Shown piece after piece: positions 30,293 through 35,568 of a stretch of 35,568 nucleotides of DNA. Numbering within the stretch: the stretch's first letter is position 1; each line of letters begins with the position of its first letter. The position numbers and the translations under genes were made by a program. The stretch comes from a virus: positions 1 to 35,568 of IMG/VR virus record IMGVR_UViG_3300027733_000123; one strand, written 5' to 3'. The notes under the pieces are model-generated. The model did no database searches. It had not been told where the DNA came from and was given only the letters and a program-made list of their open reading frames with translations.

Positions 30293-30321
30293 CCGCTTAT
30301 CCTTGAATATTACCGCTTGTG
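30293..30321. promoter_or_regulatory. Inverted paired operator-like motif overlapping the plus promoter
   Basis: On the plus strand CCGCTTATC (30293-30301) and CCGCTTGTG (30313-30321) are the reverse complements of GATAAGCGG and CACAAGCGG, again 20 bp apart. They overlap the plus-strand promoter boxes, so a bound protein could repress the plus gene. Confidence 0.65.
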
Positions 30322-30332
30322 TAATAAATTTG
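30303..30332 (+). promoter_or_regulatory. Plus-strand promoter
   Basis: TTG at 30303-30305, 19 bp, then TAAATTTG at 30325-30332. The transcript would start near 30336 and have a leader of about 100 bases before ATG 30440. Another possible -33 at 30350-30352 has no matching -7 box. Confidence 0.6.
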
Positions 30333-30439
30333 GATATGTCGTTAATAAGTTGTATATTGTTTTATAATTAAGAAATTAATTATGCTCTTTGAAATTAACC
30401 AAAAACAAGTGAGACACACTATAAACTGTAAAATCAATT

Positions 30440-30742
30440 ATGATAAACCCACTTATCAAATTGCAAATTAAAGACATCATTAGGCAATTACCTAAAGAAT
30501 TACCTTTTGACCACCCTGATTTTTTTACAACTTATGAATTGATGATTTACACAAATCAAGAAAATGGAGATTGGGATTTAGAAGACTTTAGCCATTTTAA
30601 AAGTTTAAAAGAATTAGATAAGGTAATTAAAAAAATTAAGAATGATTATGGTGAAAGGCTTAATCACATTGATTTTAAATGGTCAGAAGAAGAAGGGGAT
30701 TTTGACCAAATGACAATTTTCGTTAGACCTATTAAAAGGTAA
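30440..30742 (+). CDS. Unknown 100-aa protein, the only plus-strand gene
   Basis: MINPLIKLQIKDIIRQLPKE opens a mixed alpha/beta acidic protein with FDHPDFFTTYELMIYTNQEN, a helical region (SLKELDKVIKKIKNDYGERL) and a strand-rich C-terminus (FDQMTIFVRPIKR). It lacks a HTH motif and membrane segments. Being expressed divergently from the early operon and under operators of the same type, it may be a regulator or an early anti-host factor; that is inference. No family is recognised. Confidence 0.7.
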   Translation: MINPLIKLQIKDIIRQLPKELPFDHPDFFTTYELMIYTNQENGDWDLEDFSHFKSLKELDKVIKKIKNDYGERLNHIDFKWSEEEGDFDQMTIFVRPIKR

Positions 30743-30772
30743 ACTAATCAGGGGTGCGACTGACCAACGCAC

Positions 30773-31042
30773 TTATATACTGCCATCTTGCATAGGCAAA
30801 TCAATAGTGTCATCTATCTTACGATAACCTTCCTTCCATAAAACTTTGGTTAATAGAACACTCTTACGAATAATAGTTTGTTCACTATCCTTTGGATTTG
30901 TCAAGTGCATTAGTTCGTGGATTAAAACCTCCATCATCTTTCTACCCTTTAACCTTTCATCAATCTCTATAACCCCATCACTTGATGAAATGCCATAAGC
31001 CTGTTCCTTACCAAGTTTACGATATATGATTGTAATCTTCAC
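30773..31042 (-). CDS. Zinc metalloprotease, SprT-like
   Basis: An 89-aa minimal zinc protease domain: the HExxH motif is HELMH at residues 42-46. The N-terminal half (IIYRKLGKEQAYGISSSDGV) forms the preceding strand region. It is shorter than host SprT (about 160 aa) and lacks a C-terminal zinc ribbon. It resembles compact phage metallopeptidases; the substrate is unknown. It overlaps the upstream gene by 4 bases. Confidence 0.75.
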   Translation of the reverse strand: MKITIIYRKLGKEQAYGISSSDGVIEIDERLKGRKMMEVLIHELMHLTNPKDSEQTIIRKSVLLTKVLWKEGYRKIDDTIDLPMQDGSI

Positions 31043-31224
31043 GACTTTAATAATGCTTCATCAGGTCTATCAATCTCTTTTACTTCTATCTTATGACCGC
31101 CTCGTATCTTTGCTAACATCTTTACTATTTGACTTTCAACTGCATAGTATTCCTGTAGTCTATTAACTAGCCATAACTCTTGTTCGGTTAAACTCCATTT
31201 GCTAAAACCCTTTGGCATTTTCAT
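31039..31224 (-). CDS. Unknown 61-aa protein
   Basis: A small basic helical protein (MKMPKGFSKWSLTEQELWLV, LQEYYAVESQIVKMLAKIRG). It overlaps the MazG-like gene by 23 bases and the protease gene by 4. It resembles short phage proteins containing a SLTEQELWLV motif. No function is known. Confidence 0.6.
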   Translation of the reverse strand: MKMPKGFSKWSLTEQELWLVNRLQEYYAVESQIVKMLAKIRGGHKIEVKEIDRPDEALLKS

Positions 31225-31405
31225 CTTGTTTAGTTTTTATAATTTTTTTTAAATAGATAGCTAAATCTAATGCTTCCTCGTAAGCGTGTTGTAACCATTC
31301 CTGTTCAGTTAAATCCTTTCTATCCATAGTTGTTCCATATTCCATCCTACCCTTTTCTTCTCTATATAGCAAATCATCTATGATTGAATATAATAGTTTG
31401 CTCAT
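31202..31405 (-). CDS. MazG-like nucleotide pyrophosphohydrolase (short)
   Basis: A 67-aa helical protein: MSKLLYSIIDDLLYREEKGR, then EYGTTMDRKDLTEQEWLQHA and YEEALDLAIYLKKIIKTKQ. The WLQHAYEEALDLAIYL stretch carries the ExxD-type metal-binding helix seen in MazG/dUTPase-like phage proteins such as MazZ. The length is close to a single MazG-type domain in phages. The likely role is removal of unwanted dNTPs or host alarmone-type nucleotides. It overlaps the exonuclease gene by one base. Confidence 0.65.
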   Translation of the reverse strand: MSKLLYSIIDDLLYREEKGRMEYGTTMDRKDLTEQEWLQHAYEEALDLAIYLKKIIKTKQDENAKGF

Positions 31406-32139
31406 TATTTATCAGTTTTAGAGTGCATTTTATGACAGGTCTTACAAATGTATTGTATCTTTTTTACCCCTAATGCAGTTGTTCTTCTTTGATTTACAAT
31501 TATATCATCACTACCACATTCAGGACAAGTACCTTTATCCTGTCCAAAGATAACCCCATAATGAGTTTTAGATTCTATATGATTATTAAGTGCTTTAAAT
31601 ACTTGCTCTAATAATGTTACATCTTTTTTGCAATACTTAATCATCTTTTCCATTGCTACTTTATCCCTCTTTAAAAGAATGTCCTTCCAAAGTGAATACT
31701 CTGTTTTAATCTTTTGCCCTATTCCTAAAAAATTTGCTATGTAATTTAAACGATTTGAATTAAACCTGAACTTTGACCTTGCTACTTTTAAGGTATCTAT
31801 GGTTGTATATTTAGGGAACATTTCTATATGGTGAAATAGACATCTAGTTCTAATCCACGCTAAATCAAACTTATCTCCATTATGACCTACTAATTCATTT
31901 GCCTGATTTGCGACAAGTATAAACTTTTGTAGCATTGTTTTATCATTCTGCTTTGCATCCCAATTTAATGAGTAAACTTCTTTTTCTTCTTCCCATTTAT
32001 AACAGATGCAAATGATTGCTCGTTCCTGTATGATGTTTGATACATCAATGTTTTTTTTATATCCTGCTTCCCAAAATAAGCCAATGTTAGGACTTGTCTC
32101 TATATCAAAGAAAAGCCTTCTGCGTTTTGTTTGTAGCAT
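31405..32139 (-). CDS. DnaQ-like 3'-5' exonuclease with C-terminal zinc ribbon
   Basis: A 244-aa protein with a RNase H-like exonuclease domain: DxE as FDIETSP (Asp12, Glu14), HNGDKFD at 86-92 and YCKKD at 169-173, corresponding to ExoI, ExoII and ExoIII. The C-terminal 50 residues contain two CxxC pairs (CPECG, CKTCH), a zinc ribbon. It resembles YprB/PolB-exonuclease-like proteins. No polymerase domain follows, so it works as a separate nuclease, probably in DNA repair or degradation of host DNA. Confidence 0.85.
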   Translation of the reverse strand: MLQTKRRRLFFDIETSPNIGLFWEAGYKKNIDVSNIIQERAIICICYKWEEEKEVYSLNWDAKQNDKTMLQKFILVANQANELVGHNGDKFDLAWIRTRCLFHHIEMFPKYTTIDTLKVARSKFRFNSNRLNYIANFLGIGQKIKTEYSLWKDILLKRDKVAMEKMIKYCKKDVTLLEQVFKALNNHIESKTHYGVIFGQDKGTCPECGSDDIIVNQRRTTALGVKKIQYICKTCHKMHSKTDK

Positions 32140-32597
32140 TAAAATTTTTTGTAGTGTGTATTACCATTTGTTTTATATGCTATTAAAACCTCTTTTCTAT
32201 GCCTTTCTGAATAAGAACAATGAACCCAATCAGGGTTTGTATCATTGCCAAATTCCCAAATAAGTTGGTCAAAAGGAAGTTTATCTTTTATGTAATGAAA
32301 TATCTCTGCATTGGTTACACCATAGTTAGTGCCATCCATATCTATATCTATTGCCTGTCCAAGTGAGTGCTGCGAAGTATTAGCACCCCCTATTTTAGCG
32401 TTTAATTCTTTAGACCTATAACCACTTGAAATAAGTATAGGGCATCTAAAATTGGCTCTTATAGGCTCAAAAATGTTTTCAGCTAGTTCTTTTAGGTTAG
32501 CTATGTGTTCAGGTGTTGGCATATTAGTAATGCCATTACGCTTTGCAGATTCACTACGAATTAATTCTGCTAATGTAAGATGTTCAGATATGACCAT
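32139..32597 (-). CDS. Endolysin, peptidase M15 (D-Ala-D-Ala carboxypeptidase family)
   Basis: A 152-aa lytic enzyme with the M15 zinc site: SQHSLGQAID (His77, Asp84) and DWVHCS (His126). The fold order is as in phage L-alanyl-D-glutamate or DD-peptidases of 130-160 aa. It has no signal peptide, so it would rely on a holin. It overlaps the spanin-like gene by 28 bases. It cuts peptidoglycan at lysis. Confidence 0.92.
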   Translation of the reverse strand: MVISEHLTLAELIRSESAKRNGITNMPTPEHIANLKELAENIFEPIRANFRCPILISSGYRSKELNAKIGGANTSQHSLGQAIDIDMDGTNYGVTNAEIFHYIKDKLPFDQLIWEFGNDTNPDWVHCSYSERHRKEVLIAYKTNGNTHYKKF

Positions 32598-33058
32598 ACA
32601 AATCGTTTAATTAATATGTATCCAATTAAAATGCCTAATAAGCCCCAAAATCGCCACTTCCATTTATTGCTAGTCTTTATACTATCTTGCAAAGAAGTGC
32701 TAAAATAACGCACCGAATCAGCCATTATGCCTAACCTTCGGTTATCTACTATATAACTTGTTTGTATTTCCTTAACCTTAATAGTCTTTACAATGGTTTT
32801 AGGCTGCTCTTTAATCGTTATGTATTCAACCCCATTAATACGGATTGTATCTGTTTTGTAGTTAGTAAGGGTATCAACAAGTAATGTAGTATCATATTTT
32901 GTAATTATGGTAGTGTCATTAGCACAGGGTCTAGTCTTTTCTAACTGCCTAAATACTCGTTCACTACTTTCAAGATTGTTTAGTACAGTTCTTTCAGCCT
33001 TCTTAATTGGGTTGCACCCTAGCATAAACAATGCCAAGATTAAGATTTTATTTGCCAT
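32570..33058 (-). CDS. Candidate one-piece spanin (lipoprotein with C-terminal membrane anchor)
   Basis: A 162-aa protein with a lipoprotein signal (MANKILILALFMLGC, Cys15), a long periplasmic region rich in helix (residues 20-135), and a C-terminal transmembrane helix (WRFWGLLGILIGYILIKRFV, about residues 132-152). A lipoprotein anchor at one end and an inner-membrane helix at the other is the architecture of a unimolecular spanin, which fuses inner and outer membrane at the last step of lysis. It lies between the candidate holin and the endolysin. Confidence 0.7.
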   Translation of the reverse strand: MANKILILALFMLGCNPIKKAERTVLNNLESSERVFRQLEKTRPCANDTTIITKYDTTLLVDTLTNYKTDTIRINGVEYITIKEQPKTIVKTIKVKEIQTSYIVDNRRLGIMADSVRYFSTSLQDSIKTSNKWKWRFWGLLGILIGYILIKRFVWSYLNILH

Positions 33059-33236
33059 ATCTTTTGTCGTGTGGATTTATGTAGTTAATAATAATAGGCA
33101 AAATTGAGATTATTCCTGCACTAATACATTCTTTTAATGTTACTAAATAAATATCACCTTTAGCCATTACCATAGTTAGGATAGCAGATAGGAATATTTT
33201 AATCCACGAACCATAAATACTATTCAGGAATTTCAT
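33048..33236 (-). CDS. Candidate holin, two membrane segments
   Basis: A 62-aa protein with hydrophobic segments at about residues 9-25 (WIKIFLSAILTMVMAKG) and 35-54 (CISAGIISILPIIINYINP), a short basic tail and no signal cleavage site. Size and layout match a class II holin. It overlaps both neighbours, sitting directly upstream of the spanin-like and endolysin genes. Confidence 0.65.
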   Translation of the reverse strand: MKFLNSIYGSWIKIFLSAILTMVMAKGDIYLVTLKECISAGIISILPIIINYINPHDKRYGK

Positions 33237-33411
33237 CTTTCTTTATCTTTTTAGTTGCGTTGTAATAATAACGAATGGCAAATAAACCACTGATAATAGC
33301 AGTGAACCCTGCTAATAAAGTAACAAAGGGTTGTACCTGTGTTAGCGTTAAGGATGCAGCGGTTAAGCTAATCCCTGTATTAATGAGTGCACTGCTACTA
33401 TCTTGTGTCAT
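33220..33411 (-). CDS. Single-span membrane protein, possible second holin
   Basis: The start at ATG 33411 (TAATG overlap with the upstream stop) is preferred over 33459, which would overlap that gene. The 63-aa product has an N-terminal polar part (MTQDSSSALINTGISLTAAS), a hydrophobic helix (FVTLLAGFTAIISGLFAIRY) and a Lys-rich tail. In Bacteroidota phages similar small proteins lie next to holins. It may be a holin or antiholin. Confidence 0.6.
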   Translation of the reverse strand: MTQDSSSALINTGISLTAASLTLTQVQPFVTLLAGFTAIISGLFAIRYYYNATKKIKKDEIPE

Positions 33412-33797
33412 TACAATTCTTCTTCTTCTTCTGTTATAAATGCGATACCTGTTGTCCAATCTTGAAGGAATGTAAATTCTTTAAGTCCTGAAGAATTAAC
33501 CACTTCAATAGGTGTAAACTCAAATTCCTTTTCCCCTAGTTCTTTAACTTGAGCAGTTAGCTTTTTGATACTTTCTTTAGTAAACTTGTAACCACCTTTT
33601 TCATCCAATAATAAAATGTCTTTATCATCGGTTGATGCGTTATCAAGGCGGAGTTCTTCAACTTGGGCTTGATAGCTTTCGTGGTAGGATTTGACTTTTT
33701 CATAAATCTTAAATAATTTCTTTTGAACTTTAGTTTCTTGTGAACCAATAACCGCATTAATTGATGCGACTAGGGTGTTGAGTTGTTGATACTTCAT
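33411..33797 (-). CDS. Unknown 128-aa protein upstream of lysis genes
   Basis: Residues 1-65 are helical (MKYQQLNTLVASINAVIGSQ, VQKKLFKIYEKVKSYHESYQ), and the C-terminal part is beta-rich and ends in an acidic EEEEEL tail. This composition is common in conserved Bacteroidota phage proteins found before lysis genes. No function is established. It overlaps the next gene through TAATG. Confidence 0.65.
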   Translation of the reverse strand: MKYQQLNTLVASINAVIGSQETKVQKKLFKIYEKVKSYHESYQAQVEELRLDNASTDDKDILLLDEKGGYKFTKESIKKLTAQVKELGEKEFEFTPIEVVNSSGLKEFTFLQDWTTGIAFITEEEEEL

Positions 33798-33812
33798 TTG
33801 ATTGATTTTTTA

Positions 33813-33820
33813 CAAATATA
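33813..33820 (-). promoter_or_regulatory. TATATTTG box without clear -33 element
   Basis: An exact TATATTTG (minus strand) lies 16 bases upstream of ATG 33797, but no TTG is found 17-23 bp further upstream. It may be a weak or activated promoter, or chance in AT-rich DNA. Confidence 0.3.
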
Positions 33821-33844
33821 GTTAATTGTTATAGGTTTTCTTTA

Positions 33845-33931
33845 TTACCATTTTTTTCTTTTTTCATCATCAGTTTTTAATCCTATTAATATTGCTATTA
33901 TAAAAATTATTATTAAAGGTATTGCTGACAT
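33845..33931 (-). CDS. Membrane micropeptide, 28 aa
   Basis: ATG 33931 to TAA 33845 gives MSAIPLIIIFIIAILIGLKT followed by DDEKRKKW: one hydrophobic helix and a charged tail. It begins three bases after the upstream stop (TAACATATG). It is too short for usual gene callers. Function unknown. Confidence 0.5.
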   Translation of the reverse strand: MSAIPLIIIFIIAILIGLKTDDEKRKKW

Positions 33932-33934
33932 ATG

Positions 33935-34183
33935 TTAATTGTTATAGGTTTGGTTGTAGTATTTATTTCTCATTTGTATAGATACCCATCCGTTCTCGTG
34001 TTGACCTTTATTACCATTTGCCCCACCTTTAGCACCATCACAATAAGCATTCATTATCTGCTCTTTTTCTTTTTCAAGTGCTTCTTTAAATAATTTTTCC
34101 ATTAATTCATAATCAGCATTTAAGACAATTTGTTTTAAATTATCTTTTAACTTTTCTTCTAATTCTTGCATTGCAGTTTTCAT
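33935..34183 (-). CDS. Unknown 82-aa protein of the MKTAMQEL family (second copy)
   Basis: It shares MKTAMQEL at the start, KEQIMNAY in the middle and YYNQTYN at the end with the gene at 15304-15561, so it is a paralogue. The middle (CDGAKGGANGNKGQHENGWV) is Gly-rich here but not in the other copy. It has no motif of known activity. A Bacteroidota promoter lies just upstream. Confidence 0.7.
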   Translation of the reverse strand: MKTAMQELEEKLKDNLKQIVLNADYELMEKLFKEALEKEKEQIMNAYCDGAKGGANGNKGQHENGWVSIQMRNKYYNQTYNN

Positions 34184-34197
34184 AATATTGGTTTTGC

Positions 34198-34228
34198 CAA
34201 AATTAGTACTATTCGGTTACTTCAGCAA
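34198..34228 (-). promoter_or_regulatory. Promoter of the lysis-side operon
   Basis: TTG at 34228-34226, 20 bp, then TAATTTTG at 34205-34198 on the minus strand. The start of transcription would be about 11 bases before ATG 34183. The -33 box lies inside the 3' end of the 98-aa gene. It has no GATRAGYGG pair, so its control differs from the early promoters. Confidence 0.65.
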
Positions 34229-34505
34229 CTACTTCAGGCACAGGCGGAACATAATCCCCTATGATTGTAAGGTTAAGTTGCTCCGCTACCCAATCCCAAG
34301 CATACGAATCTACTGTCCATTGAGTGTAGCCTTCACCTGTCATTACTAAATTACCTTGTGCAACGGGAGCCATAGCCTCATCTACTAAATTATAGTAGAA
34401 AGTTGCAGATACACCTAATGCTACATTAATAGCATAAGCTTTTAAAATTGTTGCTTGAACTGATTGTCCGTTAATCCAACTTGTTACAGGAGAGATTTGT
34501 TTCAT
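34209..34505 (-). CDS. Unknown 98-aa protein after the tail fibre
   Basis: MKQISPVTSWINGQSVQATI opens a small acidic protein with aromatic-rich strands (SATFYYNLVDEAMAPVAQGN, WTVDSYAWDWVAEQLNLTII) and an acidic Val/Pro-rich end. It follows the fibre gene by 5 bases. Such proteins occur downstream of fibre genes in Bacteroidota phages and may assist or attach to the fibre. The function is unproven. Confidence 0.65.
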   Translation of the reverse strand: MKQISPVTSWINGQSVQATILKAYAINVALGVSATFYYNLVDEAMAPVAQGNLVMTGEGYTQWTVDSYAWDWVAEQLNLTIIGDYVPPVPEVVAEVTE

Positions 34506-34510
34506 TTTAT

Positions 34511-35568
34511 TTATTTTATTAATTGTTTAAGTTCATTTATTTCTTTTTGTTGCTCTTGTATAGCCTTTACTAATACAGGCACTAATTCTGTATATCTAAC
34601 CCCTAACATTCCATCATCATTTTTATCTATTAGTTCAGGGAATATTTTTTCAACCTCTTGTGCTATTAAGCCAAGATTTTGCCTTTTAAACTTATCATCT
34701 TTATATGAGAAGTTAATAGTCTGCAAGGTAGATAATTTTTCAACTGCGTTCTCAATATGACTATTTATGTTTTTAAGTCTAATATCCGAATTAGCAGTCC
34801 AAGATGTAGCACCACTTGACAAATAAACACCACCGCTATAAGATACTGCGTAAAGTTTTTTACCACTAAATTGATTAATAAAAATAGTATCACCTGCTGC
34901 AGTTCCTGATAAGAAATCACCTGCTGATGTAGCTACTCCTAAACTACCCCCCATTGAAGGGGAAGCAATAGTATTAGTAAATGTCATCGCAGCAGCACTT
35001 CCTGCTATTTTAAACTGATTTGCAGGTGATGTAGAGTAAAATGCCATACCATTTGAACTTCCGCCATCAACATAAAGTTTATATCCTGCATCAGTAGTAG
35101 TTCCTATTAATAAATTACCTCCTGTTGTAATAACCATTCTATCTACTCCCGCATTATAATCGTATATTCTAAATCCACTACTATTGTTATTTGCTATTGC
35201 AAAAGGAGAAACACCCGATGCACCTTCTAGTCTTATTACTGCTCCGTAAACTGTTAATTTTTCAGTAGGGCTTGTAGTTCCTATACCTACATTGCCTCCA
35301 CTTGTTATTGTTAATTTTGAATTTGTAGGGTCAGTAGTATTACTTGAACTTACAAGAATTTCAAAATTTCCATTTGCTGTATAATTAGGTGCTATCTGCC
35401 AAGACCTTGAATTTGCATTTGAACCACTTGCGGCATTATATAAACTTATTCCTTGATAATCACTTGTTGCACCTTGCGTTCTTATTGCACCTATTGTATT
35501 TGATGTATTACCTCTTACAATTAGATTGTCAGAGAATGTAGCTGCTCCTGATGCAGCATTAATAGATA
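34511..35568 (-). CDS. Tail fibre, C-terminal part with endosialidase-type chaperone (runs off window end)
   Basis: The frame is open from the window end down to TAA at 34511 and is in register with the N-terminal part at 1-1900. Repeated GGNVGIGTT / GGNLLIGTT motifs (FxxGNVGIGTTxP type) form the distal shaft. The last about 90 residues carry the peptidase S74 intramolecular chaperone: Ser in SDIRLKNINSHIENA is the autocleavage site, followed by LGLIAQEVEKIFPELIDKND and VPVLVKAIQEQQKEINELKQ. This domain helps trimerise the fibre and is then released. An internal ATG at 35137 would give only a short version and is not the likely start. Confidence 0.9.
   Translation of the reverse strand, partial: SINAASGAATFSDNLIVRGNTSNTIGAIRTQGATSDYQGISLYNAASGSNANSRSWQIAPNYTANGNFEILVSSSNTTDPTNSKLTITSGGNVGIGTTSPTEKLTVYGAVIRLEGASGVSPFAIANNNSSGFRIYDYNAGVDRMVITTGGNLLIGTTTDAGYKLYVDGGSSNGMAFYSTSPANQFKIAGSAAAMTFTNTIASPSMGGSLGVATSAGDFLSGTAAGDTIFINQFSGKKLYAVSYSGGVYLSSGATSWTANSDIRLKNINSHIENAVEKLSTLQTINFSYKDDKFKRQNLGLIAQEVEKIFPELIDKNDDGMLGVRYTELVPVLVKAIQEQQKEINELKQLIK

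Noticed and set aside
1-35568. Integrase, lysogeny repressor, DNA polymerase or tRNA genes
   Set aside because: None was recognised; the absence of an integrase favours a lytic or non-integrating life cycle but does not prove it.

Overview
The window reads as a complete genome, cut at an arbitrary point, of a tailed double-stranded DNA phage of Bacteroidota (Flavobacteria-like host inferred). The strongest sign of circularity is one long tail-fibre frame that starts at 1900 on the minus strand, runs off position 1 and continues in frame from 35568 to its stop at 34511 (986 codons including the stop). The DNA is AT-rich. Start codons follow A-rich leaders rather than purine Shine-Dalgarno boxes, and the recognisable promoters are of the Bacteroidota type (TTG, 19-21 bp, TAnnTTTG). 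All of this fits a Bacteroidota phage. Nearly every gene is on the minus strand; the one convincing plus-strand gene is at 30440-30742.

Layout, following minus-strand transcription from the divergent control region near 30.1-30.4 kb. (1) 30102-25157 is early/replication: small unknown proteins, an ERF-type annealing protein, a winged-helix protein, a stand-alone DnaA domain IV protein, an initiator gene carrying 22-bp iterons (probable origin), a VRR-NUC-like nuclease and a sigma-like factor. (2) 25160-18190 is a tightly overlapping accessory cassette: a hexapeptide acyltransferase, three glycosyltransferase-like proteins, HNH endonuclease, two ParB-fold proteins, two methyltransferases and an IbrA-like PAPS-reductase-family protein. 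(3) 18185-16676 holds small and large terminase. (4) 16564-14437 is a run of very small proteins, some single-span membrane peptides, ending in a tail assembly chaperone with a -1 frameshift site. (5) 14357-1 is morphogenesis in an unusual order: tail completion, two large tail proteins, tape measure, protease, scaffold, capsid, tail tube, a portal fusion, connectors and tail fibre. (6) 34505-30773 is a fibre-associated protein, small proteins, candidate holins, a candidate one-piece spanin, an M15 endolysin, an exonuclease, a MazG-like protein and a zinc protease.

How it works together: three related promoters (upstream of 30102, 29520 and 16564) and a divergent plus promoter each carry a pair of the same motif (GATRAGYGG) spaced exactly 20 bp. 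This suggests one phage regulator controls early genes and the post-terminase operon. Hairpin terminators follow the chaperone, capsid and tail tube genes.

The best candidates for something undescribed are the accessory cassette at 18.2-24.7 kb (IbrA/IbrB-like pair plus DNA methyltransferase, second ParB and glycosyltransferases, possibly a DNA or virion modification system), the 20-bp-phased operator pairs, and the iteron origin next to an elaborate symmetric hairpin. No integrase, CRISPR array or tRNA gene was seen.
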